Shown here one piece after another: positions 1 to 13,909 of a stretch of 43,442 nucleotides of DNA. Source of the DNA: an uncultured Comamonadaceae bacterium (GTDB lineage Bacteria > Pseudomonadota > Gammaproteobacteria > Burkholderiales > Burkholderiaceae); assembly GCA_946482595.1 (NCBI GenBank), contig CAMLSD010000030.1, positions 1-43,442 on the forward strand. The letters are read 5' to 3'. A program made the translations under genes and the position numbers. Under the pieces are notes generated by a model. The model saw nothing but the letters and a program-made list of their open reading frames with translations, was not told where the DNA came from and ran no database searches. How positions within the stretch are numbered: the stretch's first letter is position 1; every line of letters starts with the position of its first letter.

Positions 1-55
1 GAGCGTGGTTCAGACACAATCGAATTGTTTTCCGGCTTGCATCAATTTCATTCAT

Positions 56-988
56 ATGTCTGCGTTACCTTCACTGTCGGCGCTGCGGTGCTTCGATGCC
101 AGTGCACGATCGGGCAGCTTCACGCGCGCGGCCCGTGAAGTCCACCTGACCCAGGGTGCGGTCAGCCACCAGGTGATCGGGCTCGAAGACATGCTGGGCG
201 TGCCGCTGTTCGAGCGCAAGCGCTCCGGCCTGGAGCTCACGGCCGCCGGCCGGGCCTACCACCAGCAGATCTCGATGGCGCTGCGACAGATCGAACGCGC
301 CACCCAGGAGATGGTCACGAACAAGGGCCGCGGCGGCACGTTGGAGCTGTCGGTGGCGTCAAGCTTTGCGTCGTACTGGCTGATGCCGCGACTGAGCGCT
401 TTTGTGGCCGCACATCCCGAGGTGACGCTGAACCTGGCCACCAAGATCGGCCCGGTGGACTTCGTCGGCTCGACACGCGATGCATCGATCGAGTTCTGCC
501 TTGGGGCGCAGGGCGAGATTCACGCCGACCGGGTGCTCGAACTGACCCTGTACCCCTGTGCCGCCAGCAGCGTGGTGCGCAAGTACACGCGCGGCCGGCC
601 GCTGGATTCCCGAGGCTTGCGCGCGCTGCTGCGCAACGAACCCCTGATCCGCCACACGACGGTGCCGCAGGCCTGGATACAGTGGCTTGGCGCAGCAGGG
701 CTGGCGGACGCCGTGGAAGCGCATGCGCTGGCCAGCGGGCCCGTGTATGACCTGCTGTCGATGGCCCTGAACGGCGCGATGACCGGCATCGGCGTCGCAC
801 TGCTACCGGAGTATGTGGCGCGCACCGCGCTGGAGTCGGGCCAGCTGACCCGTCTGTCCTGCACAGGCTGGACCGCCGAGCAGGCCTACTTTTTCAGGTA
901 CCCCGCCTGGAAACGCGACCTGGCCGCGCTGCAGACGTTTCGCTCGTGGCTGCTGGGCGCCCTGCAGGCGCCCGACGAGCGGGCCTGA
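56..988 (+). CDS. LysR-family transcriptional regulator (GcvA-like)
   Basis: DNA-binding regulator of 310 residues. The N-terminal winged helix-turn-helix is obvious (LPSLSALRCFDASARSGSF, then AAREVHLTQGAVSHQVIGLE, with the typical VPLFERK..GLELTAAG tail, residues about 5-65). A periplasmic-binding-protein-like effector domain fills the rest (about 92-300). The way the HTH opens and the 'SFTRAARE..LTQGAVSHQV' signature resemble the GcvA/AmpR branch. I chose the ATG at 56 because it gives the normal family N-terminus; a GTG at 5 would add 17 atypical residues. No target gene is visible: the window starts just upstream, and the downstream neighbour is convergent with a 7-bp gap. The effector is unknown, and any target may lie to the left of the window. 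Confidence 0.9.
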   Translation: MSALPSLSALRCFDASARSGSFTRAAREVHLTQGAVSHQVIGLEDMLGVPLFERKRSGLELTAAGRAYHQQISMALRQIERATQEMVTNKGRGGTLELSVASSFASYWLMPRLSAFVAAHPEVTLNLATKIGPVDFVGSTRDASIEFCLGAQGEIHADRVLELTLYPCAASSVVRKYTRGRPLDSRGLRALLRNEPLIRHTTVPQAWIQWLGAAGLADAVEAHALASGPVYDLLSMALNGAMTGIGVALLPEYVARTALESGQLTRLSCTGWTAEQAYFFRYPAWKRDLAALQTFRSWLLGALQAPDERA

Positions 989-995
989 GCCCGGC

Positions 996-1730
996 TCAGG
1001 CCGGTTTGCGCGCCACGATGAACACCCGGATGTCCTGACGCTTCGAGCCGTGGCGCTCGACGGCGTCCAGTACCAGGCCGTGGCGCTGCAGCGTGGCCTG
1101 AAGCTGCGGGCCGGTCAGGGCCTGCATGGCGGGGGCCTTGCCCAGCCAGCGCAGCAGGGGCAGCAGCAGGCGCGGCACGAGCGGATGCATCTCGCCCACG
1201 CAGGGCGTCTTCGAGATCAGCAGCCCACCGGGGGCAAGCTGCGCCACCAGGGTGTCGAGTGCGGTGTCCAGGTCCGACAGCAGGTGCAGCACGTTGAACG
1301 CGAGGATCACGTCGTGGTGGGTGCCCGCGGCTGCGGGCGCTTCGGCATCGGCCACCTCGAACTGCAGCGACGGCAGTGGCTCGGGCAGCGCCGACTGCTT
1401 CTCGCGGGCGATCGCGATCATCTCGCTCGAGGCATCGACGGCCCGCATCGTGCGCACCCGATGCGCGAGCCGCAAGGCGGTGGTCCCGGTGCCGCATCCG
1501 ATTTCGAGCACCGCATGCTGCCGTTGCAGCAAACCGCTCACCCGGGCGAGCGTGGCCTCGTATCCGGCCGGGTCGGCGATCGCAAGCGCTGCATAGCGAC
1601 GTGCGAAGCGATCCCAGAAGCGGGTCTGGGCCGCCCGTGCACGCGGGGCGGCGGGCGGGCTGTCGTGCGGGTGCGATACAGGGGGCAAGGCGCGGCCGGC
1701 AAGGTGTGGGAGTTCGATGCCGTCCGGCAT
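996..1730 (-). CDS. class I SAM-dependent methyltransferase
   Basis: Predicted 244-residue Rossmann-fold methyltransferase. Motif I for S-adenosylmethionine is VLEIGCGTGTTAL (residues about 74-86). An acidic strand-2 end follows (MRAVDASSEMI), then a motif-IV-like stretch DVILAFNVLHLL and a post-IV LAPGGLLISKTP, the pattern of UbiE/Methyltransf_11/25 enzymes. The substrate cannot be told from sequence. The first 30 or so residues are Pro/Ala-rich and may be non-conserved; the homologous part seems to begin near TRFWDRFARRYA, so the true start is uncertain. The start codon at 1728-1730 sits inside a short palindrome (ATGCCG TC CGGCAT, 1717-1730). The gene is convergent with the LysR gene and transcribed away from the signalling island. 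Confidence 0.85.
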   Translation of the reverse strand: MPDGIELPHLAGRALPPVSHPHDSPPAAPRARAAQTRFWDRFARRYAALAIADPAGYEATLARVSGLLQRQHAVLEIGCGTGTTALRLAHRVRTMRAVDASSEMIAIAREKQSALPEPLPSLQFEVADAEAPAAAGTHHDVILAFNVLHLLSDLDTALDTLVAQLAPGGLLISKTPCVGEMHPLVPRLLLPLLRWLGKAPAMQALTGPQLQATLQRHGLVLDAVERHGSKRQDIRVFIVARKPA

Positions 1731-1862
1731 GACCCATCACCCGACGGCCTGCACATCATCGGGCAGGCATGTGGCCACCGGCAAGTGCCGGTGCATGTTG
1801 CGCCGCACACGACGGGCGGCGTTCGCGCCGGCTACTCTCGACAAAGATTCACGTACTTCAAG

Positions 1863-1882
1863 ACAGGTTTCATTGAACCTGT
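1863..1882. promoter_or_regulatory. inverted repeat upstream of the signalling operon (possible operator)
   Basis: Perfect 7-bp arms ACAGGTT and AACCTGT separated by 6 bases (TCATTG). The right arm runs directly into a -35-like TTGACT at 1882-1887. The position is what an operator for the downstream operon would have, but no regulator can be assigned. The rest of the roughly 310-bp gap between the methyltransferase start and the gene at 2041 shows no further gene. Confidence 0.4.
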
Positions 1883-1909
1883 TGACTAAGTTCCCGTGCG
1901 GCGTATCGT
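1882..1909 (+). promoter_or_regulatory. candidate sigma-70 promoter of the signalling operon
   Basis: TTGACT (1882-1887), a 16-bp spacer and TATCGT (1904-1909). The -35 is good and the -10 only fair. It lies about 130 bp upstream of the ATG at 2041 and is the best promoter-like pair seen in this gap. Confidence 0.35.
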
Positions 1910-2040
1910 CGCAGTGCATGGCTAGCGCCAGCGGGCCGATCAAGGCGGCATGCCTGTCAGGTTGACGTGACACCAGCGCGTGACACCCGCTCAGCCACCG
2001 TTGCGGTGGCATGGCCGTCGTGCGCCAGGGAGCCCAGAAG

Positions 2041-3381
2041 ATGAACGATCTGCAGGAGCACCCCAGCCGCGAACGCGTGCTGGTGGTCGACGACGAGCCG
2101 CATGTGCTGAGCGCGCTGCGCCGCTCATTGCACAAGCAGGGTTTCGAGGTGCTGACCGCGCCGGACGTGCCGCATGCCCTGGCGGTGCTGGCGATCGAGC
2201 CGGTCGATGCCATCGTCTCGGACATGCGCATGCCCGGCCAGACCGGCGCCGAACTGCTGGCCAAGGCACGGCAGCTCGCCCCCGACGCGGTGCGCATCCT
2301 GCTGACCGGCTATGCCGACATGCAGGCCACGCTCGAGGCGGTGAACGAGGGCGAGGTGTTCCGCTTCCTCACCAAACCCTGGGAGGACGCGCTGCTGGTG
2401 CAGGCGATCCGCGAAGGGCTGCACCGCCGGGCGCTGGAGCGCGAGCGCGATGCGCTGCGCGAGATCACCGCACGCCAGAACGAGGAGCTGCGCCAGCTCA
2501 ACGAAGGCCTGGAGCGCAAGGTGGCCGAGCGCACGGCCCAGCTGCAGACGGCCTACGAGCAGCTCAAGGACCTCACCCAGCAGCTCAAGACCGACTTCTC
2601 CAGCACCGTGCGCCTGTTGTCCAGCCTGATCGAGGCACGCACCGGCATCACCTCGGGCTGCCCCCGGGCGGTCGCCCAGCTGGTGCGTCGTGTGGCACCG
2701 GTGCTGCCGATCGAGGGCGACACGCTGGGCGACCTCACCTTCGCCGCGCTGCTGGAAGACATCGGCAAGGTCGGGCTGCCCGATGAGCTGCTGCAGCAGC
2801 CCTTCGAGGCACTGCCGCAGGACGCCCGCGCGCGCCTGCTGCGGCACCCGGTGACCGGCGAAGGCCTGCTGATGGCCTTGCCCTCGCTGCGCGGTGCCGG
2901 CGAGGTGCTGTGCCATCTGTACGAGAACTACGACGGCAGCGGCGGCCCGCGCGGCCTGTCGGGCAGCGCCATTCCGCTGGCCGCCCGGCTGTTGCGGGTG
3001 CTGACGGACTTCGAGCAGTACCGCACGGGCGCGATCGAGCTCACGCGCTTGAGCGACGAGCTGGCGCTTCAGCGCATGCGCCGCTGGCGCGGCAAACGCT
3101 ATGACCCCGATTGTGTGGACGCGCTGGTGGAGGTGCTGCAGGGGCAGGCCCCGGCGCCCCAGGCCACGGCGCTGCTGTCCAGCGCACAGCTGCGCCCGGG
3201 CATGGTGCTGGCGCAGGATCTGCTCTCCGCCGCCGGTGTGCTGCTGCTGGCCCAGGGCCATGCCTTCGACGAAGACCTGGTGCGGCGCATCCGGGCCTAT
3301 GAAAAGGCCACCGACGAATTCCTGTGGGTCTGCGTGAAGGCCGACACGCCCCCCGGCCCGGCCGCCGCCGCGCTGGCCTGA
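2041..3381 (+). CDS. response regulator: receiver, coiled coil, degenerate HD-GYP-type domain
   Basis: 446 residues, RpfG-like layout. Receiver domain at residues 12-128 has acidic residues D17/D18, phospho-acceptor D61 (VSDMRMPG) and K112 in FRFLTKPWED. A long Arg/Glu/Gln-rich coiled coil follows (about 128-185). The third part aligns with HD-GYP phosphodiesterases but has lost key ligands. The canonical HDIGK reads EDIGK (239-243), HHExxDGSGYP reads LYENYDGSGGP (293-303), and the first His of the fold is absent near GCPRAVAQL. Only the RHP motif (268-270) remains. Hydrolysis of c-di-GMP is therefore unlikely; a protein-protein or ligand-sensing output is more probable (inference). A short C-terminal domain follows (about 375-446). 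It is first gene of the island and ends 21 bp before the next kinase gene. ATG 2041 was preferred over 2011, which would add ten non-family residues. Confidence 0.85.
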   Translation: MNDLQEHPSRERVLVVDDEPHVLSALRRSLHKQGFEVLTAPDVPHALAVLAIEPVDAIVSDMRMPGQTGAELLAKARQLAPDAVRILLTGYADMQATLEAVNEGEVFRFLTKPWEDALLVQAIREGLHRRALERERDALREITARQNEELRQLNEGLERKVAERTAQLQTAYEQLKDLTQQLKTDFSSTVRLLSSLIEARTGITSGCPRAVAQLVRRVAPVLPIEGDTLGDLTFAALLEDIGKVGLPDELLQQPFEALPQDARARLLRHPVTGEGLLMALPSLRGAGEVLCHLYENYDGSGGPRGLSGSAIPLAARLLRVLTDFEQYRTGAIELTRLSDELALQRMRRWRGKRYDPDCVDALVEVLQGQAPAPQATALLSSAQLRPGMVLAQDLLSAAGVLLLAQGHAFDEDLVRRIRAYEKATDEFLWVCVKADTPPGPAAAALA

Positions 3382-3402
3382 GACGGTGTGAAAGAACCCG
3401 AC

Positions 3403-4611
3403 ATGCCGCACACCCAGGTCAAGTGGCGTCTTCCGGTCCCGCTGTTGCGGGTGCGCCTGAACCTCACCGTCGACGCCTGGAGCAGCGGCGCCGTCGACTG
3501 GCTCGGCGAGCGACTGCACGCGGGGGTGGCACTGCGCGACCTGCTGGATCCGCAGCTCACCGCCGACGTCGAAGAACGCGTGCGCGCGGTGATGCACGAC
3601 GGCCAGCCGAGCTGGCGCACCTGGCGTGGCCAGCAGGTGCCCGGCGGGGTGGCGCAGACCGTGGTCTATGCGCAGGCTGAAGAGGGGCGGCTGGTCGGCT
3701 TTGGCGTGATGGTCGTGCCGGCCGTCAACCCCGAGGAGGTGCCTGCCGCGGCGGCCGGCGCCGACCCGCAGGACCTGCAGCAGCAGCTGCAGCATGCGCA
3801 GCGCCAGCTCCTGCAGGCCGAGAAGATGGCCGCGATCGGGCAGCTGGCCGCCGGCGTGGCGCATGAGATCAACAACCCGATCGGGTATGTGTTCTCGAAC
3901 ATCAACACGCTGGCCGGTTATGTGAACGACCTGCTGCGGCTGATCCGCGCCTACGAGGCCGCTGCACCGCGTACACCGGAACTGGCCGCCCTGCAGCGCG
4001 AGATCGACATCGAGTTCCTCACCGAGGACATCCTGGCGCTGATCGCCGAATCGCAGGACGGCATCGACCGCGTCAAGCAGATCGTGCGCGCGCTGAAGGA
4101 CTTCTCGCGCGTCGACGACGACAGCGACTTCCGCCAGATCGACCTGCACTCGTGCATCGACGGTGCGCTGCAGGTCGCGGCCAACGAGATCAAGTACCGC
4201 GCCACCGTGGTCAAGGACTATGCCGAGCTGCCCGAGGTCGAGTGCCTGCCGTCGCAGATCGGCCAGGTGCTGATGAACCTGCTGGTCAATGCGGCCCAGT
4301 CGATCGACGGCCAGGGCCAGATCACCGTGCGCACCGAGGCGCTGGACGACGGTGTGCAGGTGTCGATCACCGACACCGGCGTGGGCATCGCGCCGCAGTT
4401 CCTCGAGCGCATCTTCGAGCCGTTTTTCACCACCAAGCCGGTGGGCAAGGGCACGGGGCTCGGTCTGTCGATCTCGTACAGCATCGTGCGCAAGCACCAC
4501 GGCTGGATCCGTGCCGACAGCACACTGGGCCAGGGCACCACCTTCCGGTTCTGGCTGCCGCTGCGCCAGCCGGTGGCCGGTGATGCCCCGGCCACCGCCT
4601 GGGGAAGCTGA
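3403..4611 (+). CDS. soluble sensor histidine kinase
   Basis: 402 residues with no membrane segment. N-terminal region (about 1-110) is a compact PAS-like module of unclear ligand, followed by a Gln-rich coiled coil (122-142). The H-box is KMAAIGQLAAGVAHEINNPI with phospho-acceptor His154. A long insertion (about 170-235) lies in the dimerisation helices, as in the ZraS/NtrB-like HEINNPL group. The ATPase domain has N-box MNLLVNAAQSI (Asn296), G1 DTGVGIA (324-330), F-box FEPFFTTKPVGKG and G2 GTGLGLS. All kinase residues are present. The gene lies between a receiver gene and another kinase on the same strand, so it is a plausible phosphodonor for the receiver at 2041. The start is ATG 3403; a GTG at 3388 is possible. 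Confidence 0.88.
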   Translation: MPHTQVKWRLPVPLLRVRLNLTVDAWSSGAVDWLGERLHAGVALRDLLDPQLTADVEERVRAVMHDGQPSWRTWRGQQVPGGVAQTVVYAQAEEGRLVGFGVMVVPAVNPEEVPAAAAGADPQDLQQQLQHAQRQLLQAEKMAAIGQLAAGVAHEINNPIGYVFSNINTLAGYVNDLLRLIRAYEAAAPRTPELAALQREIDIEFLTEDILALIAESQDGIDRVKQIVRALKDFSRVDDDSDFRQIDLHSCIDGALQVAANEIKYRATVVKDYAELPEVECLPSQIGQVLMNLLVNAAQSIDGQGQITVRTEALDDGVQVSITDTGVGIAPQFLERIFEPFFTTKPVGKGTGLGLSISYSIVRKHHGWIRADSTLGQGTTFRFWLPLRQPVAGDAPATAWGS

Positions 4612-4653
4612 CCACGTGCGCAACGTCATGACCACGGCACGGGCGGAGCCACA

Positions 4654-10208
<5,555 letters not shown>

Positions 10209-10212
<4 letters not shown>

Positions 10213-10655
10213 CCACCCGCCAACCTGCCACGCTGATCCTGGTGGCCGAGGACGACCCGGACGACCGCGAGATGCTGTGCGAAGCCTTCGCGCACACGCC
10301 TGCGGCCATCGAACTGCGTTTTGTCGAGGACGGGTTGGGCCTGCTGCGCGACCTGGCCGAACGCCACGAGGGCAGCAGCTCTTGCGAATCGGCCCTGCCC
10401 AGCCTGATCCTGCTCGACCTGAACATGCCCGGCCTGGACGGCCGCGAGGCCCTGCGCCGGCTGCGGGCCGACACACGCTGGCGCCGCATTCCGGTGGTGG
10501 TGTTCACCACCTCGGTGTCGCAGGACGACGTCGACCAGGTCTATGCGCTCGGTGGAAACTCCTATATCACCAAGCCCGCCCGCATGGACGATCTGGTGCA
10601 GATGGTCCACACGCTGGAGCGCTACTGGCTCGACACCGTGCAACTGCCCACCTGA
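10209..10655 (+). CDS. stand-alone Rcp1-type response regulator
   Basis: 148 residues, a single receiver domain. Acidic pocket AEDDPDD (residues 13-19), phospho-acceptor D70 in LILLDLNMPGLDGREAL, switch Thr100/Thr101 in VVVFTTS and Lys122 in ITKP. It has no output domain. The long beta-alpha-beta spacing and NMP.KDGREAL style are those of Rcp1, the partner of Cph1-type kinases. Its start codon overlaps the stop of the giant kinase by four bases, so it is almost certainly the direct partner. It very likely relays phosphate to, or competes with, other receivers of the cluster (inference). It is paralogous to the receiver at 16456, down to the C-terminal RYWLD.V.LP ending. Confidence 0.92.
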
Positions 10656-10661
10656 CCCCGC

Positions 10662-13600
10662 ATGACACTCACCGCGCGCTACCGCATCCTGCTGGTCGAG
10701 GACGACGAGGAAGACGTCTTCATCCTGCGCGACCTGCTGGGCGACCTGGCCGAACTGCAGGTCGACATGGACTGGGTGCCCAGCCTCGATGCGGCGATCG
10801 AACCGATGCGCCAGCGCGACCACGACCTGTACATGGTCGACTACTACCTGGGCGCCGGTACGGCGCTCGATTTCATCGCGCTGTGCGCGCGGGAAGGTGT
10901 ACGCAGCCCGGTGCTGATCCTGACCGGGCGTGACGACCTGGAGGCCGACCGTTCGGCCCTGCGCAGTGGTGCCGCCGACTACCTGCCCAAGGCCGGACTG
11001 ACCGCCGCGATGCTGGGCCGCAGCATCCGGCATGCGGTCGAGCGCCACCGGCTGATGAGTGCCCTGCAGGACGGCGCCATGCGCTACCGCCTGCTGTTCG
11101 ACGACCACCCGCTGGCCATGATGCTCGTGGCGCCGCACGACGGCGAGATCATGCTGGCCAACGGCTCGGCAGCCCGGCTGCTGGGTCGGGCCGGCGAACG
11201 GCTCGGGCAGCTGCGCCTGGACGAGCTGGCCGCACCGCACTGGCAGGGTCAGCTGCTGCAGCAACTGGCCCGGACGGCCGAGCGCGAGATGCCCGAAGCG
11301 CTGCGCGGTGCACTGCTGCGGCCCGACGGCACGGCGGTGCAGGTTGAACTGTCGCCGCATGCCTTCGAATTCGGCGAAGGGGCCGCCTGGCTGGTGATGC
11401 TCGACGACCTCACGGAACTCGCCGCTGCACAGAGCCAGGCGCAACGCCTGGAGAGCACGCTCAGCGGCGTGCTGCAGGACACGCTGGACGCACTGCTGGT
11501 GGTGGTGGATGACCGCGTCGAGTACCTCAACCCGGCGGCCGAGGCCCTGCTGGACGGCCAGGTGAAGCGGGGCGGCTCGCTGCCACCGGTGCTGATCGCC
11601 TCGCAGGACGAGGCCGTCCAGCGCCAGCTCACGCTGTCCGACGGGCGATTGCGTGACGTGGAACTGCGCACCAGCGTCACCGAATGGGAAGGGCAGCCGG
11701 GGCGGCTGCTGACGGTGCGTGACGTGACCGACGAGCTGCAGTCGCGGCGCGACGCCCTGCTGGGCCAGCGCGCGATGACCCAGAGCGCCAACGGCATCGT
11801 CATTGCCGATGCCCTGGCCGATGACATGCCGGTCGTGTACGTCAATCCGGCATTCGAGCGCATCACCGGCTACCGCAGCGAGGAGGTGCTCAACCGCAAT
11901 TGCCGCTTCCTGCAAGGGCCCGATACCGACCAGCCGGAGCGCCGGGCTGTGCGCGACGCCATCGCCCGCGGCGAGGACATCCAGGTGGTGCTGCGCAACT
12001 ACCGCAAGGACGGCACGCTGTTCTGGAACGAGCTCAGCCTGAGCCCGGTGCGCGACGCCAACGGCCGCATCACCCACTTCGTCGGCCTGCAGAACGACAT
12101 CACCGAGCGCAAGCAGCACGAGGCCGAGCTGGCCCACCGCGCCACCCACGACAGCCTGACCGACCTGCCCTCGCGCGAGACCCTGCAGGACCGCCTTCAG
12201 CAGGCGCTGAGCCTGGCGCGCCGCAGCGGGCGTACGGTGGCCGTGCTGTTCATCGACCTCGACCAGTTCAAGGCCATCAACGATTCGCTCGGTCACGACC
12301 AGGGCGACCAGCTGCTGCGCGAGGTGGCGCAGCGACTGGTGCAGGCGCTGCGCGACGGCGACTCGGTGTGCCGGCTGGGCAGCGACGAGTACGTGGCCGT
12401 GCTGCCGGACCTGCAGCGTGGCGACGACGTCATCGCCGTGGCCGAGCACCTGCTGCAGGACCTGGCCCGCCCCTACCTGATGGCCGGCCAGGCGGCCCAC
12501 CTGACCTGCAGCATCGGCATTGCGCTGGCCTCGCCCGACACCCTGTCGCCCAGCCAGCTGATCGGCCATGCCGACCTGGCGATGTTTGCCGCCAAGAAGG
12601 CCGGGCGCAACACCTACCATGTCTACACCGACGACCTGGACCTGCGCGCCCGCGAGCGCCTGGAGCTGCGCAACCGGCTGCAGGTCGCCATCGAGCGGCA
12701 GGAGTTCTCGCTGCACTACCAGCCGCAGATCGAACTGGGCTCGGGCCGCCTGTGCGGCATCGAGGCGCTGCTGCGCTGGAACCACCCCGAACTGGGCCAG
12801 GTGGCGCCCAGCCGTTTCATTCCGGTGGCCGAAGACACCGGCCAGATCGTCACCATCGGCCAGTGGGTGCTGCGCGAGGCCTGCCGCCAGGCGGCCGAAT
12901 GGATACGCCGCGGACTGATCGACTGTTCAGTGGCCGTCAACATCTCGGGCCTGCAGTTCGTGCGTCCGCAGTTCGAGCAGACGGTGGCGGCCGCGCTGGC
13001 CGAGACCGGCCTGGACCCGTCGAAGCTGGAACTGGAGCTGACCGAGTCGGTCATGATGGACCAGAGCGGCCGCGCGATGGAGGTGCTGCACCGGTTGCGC
13101 GCGCTGGGGGTGCACATGTCGATCGACGACTTCGGCACCGGCTTTTCGAGCCTGAGCTACCTCAAGCGCATGCCGGTCGACAAGGTCAAGATCGACCGCG
13201 CCTTCGTGACCGACATCACCACCAACGCCGAGGACGCGTCGATCACGCTGAGCATCATCGCGATGGCCCACCACCTGGGGCTGCGGGTGATTGCCGAAGG
13301 GGTCGAGACCGAATCCCAGCTCAACTATCTGCGGCGCCACCTGTGCGACGAAGGCCAGGGCTACCTGTTCTCGCGGCCGCTCGATGCCCAGGCCTTCGAG
13401 ACCTTCCTCACCTCCTCGCGCGCGCGCGCCGCATTGCGCCCCGCCGACGAGACCGACGGCGACAGCCGACCCACGCTGCTGCTGGTGGACGACGAGCCCA
13501 ACATCCTGCGTTCGCTGGTGCGGGTGCTGCGCCATGACGGCTACCGCATCCTGACGGCCGACGGGGCCCGAGCCGCCTTCGAGTTGCTGGCCTCCAACGA

Positions 13601-13895
13601 GGTGCAGGTGGTGCTGTCCGACCAGCGCATGCCCGAGATCTGCGGCACCGACTTCCTCGGCGAGGTGAAGTCGCTCTACCCGCACACCGTGCGCATGGTG
13701 CTGTCGGGCTACACCGACCTGGCCACCATCACCGAGGCGATCAACCGCGGCGCCATCTACCGCTTCCTGACCAAACCCTGGGAAGACGACACGCTGCGTG
13801 CGCACATCCGCGAGGCGTTTTCTCACCAGCGCATGCTGGCGGCCGGCAGCGGCGGCTCGGGCGGGGGCGGGGGCGGCAGTGCCGGCGCGGCATGA
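10662..13895 (+). CDS. receiver-PAS-PAS-LOV-GGDEF-EAL-receiver c-di-GMP protein (blue-light sensor)
   Basis: 1077 residues. Receiver 1 is at residues 6-128 (phospho-acceptor D60, K110), with PAS-like domains at about 140-255 and 270-360. A LOV domain (370-485) has NRNCRFLQGPDT with photoactive Cys414, the flavin-contacting Asn446 and Asn456 (LRNYRKDGTLFWN) and Gln477 (FVGLQNDIT). GGDEF domain (490-660): fold and substrate region FIDLDQFKAINDSLGHD are kept, but the signature is GSDEY (573-577); an RxxD I-site-like motif precedes it. EAL domain (670-925): EALLRW, NISGLQF, ELTES, DDFGTGFSSLSYLKR and AEGVET are all intact, so c-di-GMP hydrolysis is expected. Receiver 2 (937-1055) has D987 and FLTKPWED like the protein at 2041. 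A Gly/Ser-rich tail ends the protein. It lies 6 bp after the receiver gene, in the same operon. Confidence 0.92.
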   Translation: MTLTARYRILLVEDDEEDVFILRDLLGDLAELQVDMDWVPSLDAAIEPMRQRDHDLYMVDYYLGAGTALDFIALCAREGVRSPVLILTGRDDLEADRSALRSGAADYLPKAGLTAAMLGRSIRHAVERHRLMSALQDGAMRYRLLFDDHPLAMMLVAPHDGEIMLANGSAARLLGRAGERLGQLRLDELAAPHWQGQLLQQLARTAEREMPEALRGALLRPDGTAVQVELSPHAFEFGEGAAWLVMLDDLTELAAAQSQAQRLESTLSGVLQDTLDALLVVVDDRVEYLNPAAEALLDGQVKRGGSLPPVLIASQDEAVQRQLTLSDGRLRDVELRTSVTEWEGQPGRLLTVRDVTDELQSRRDALLGQRAMTQSANGIVIADALADDMPVVYVNPAFERITGYRSEEVLNRNCRFLQGPDTDQPERRAVRDAIARGEDIQVVLRNYRKDGTLFWNELSLSPVRDANGRITHFVGLQNDITERKQHEAELAHRATHDSLTDLPSRETLQDRLQQALSLARRSGRTVAVLFIDLDQFKAINDSLGHDQGDQLLREVAQRLVQALRDGDSVCRLGSDEYVAVLPDLQRGDDVIAVAEHLLQDLARPYLMAGQAAHLTCSIGIALASPDTLSPSQLIGHADLAMFAAKKAGRNTYHVYTDDLDLRARERLELRNRLQVAIERQEFSLHYQPQIELGSGRLCGIEALLRWNHPELGQVAPSRFIPVAEDTGQIVTIGQWVLREACRQAAEWIRRGLIDCSVAVNISGLQFVRPQFEQTVAAALAETGLDPSKLELELTESVMMDQSGRAMEVLHRLRALGVHMSIDDFGTGFSSLSYLKRMPVDKVKIDRAFVTDITTNAEDASITLSIIAMAHHLGLRVIAEGVETESQLNYLRRHLCDEGQGYLFSRPLDAQAFETFLTSSRARAALRPADETDGDSRPTLLLVDDEPNILRSLVRVLRHDGYRILTADGARAAFELLASNEVQVVLSDQRMPEICGTDFLGEVKSLYPHTVRMVLSGYTDLATITEAINRGAIYRFLTKPWEDDTLRAHIREAFSHQRMLAAGSGGSGGGGGGSAGAA

Positions 13896-13909
13896 ATGCC
13901 GATTCGGCC

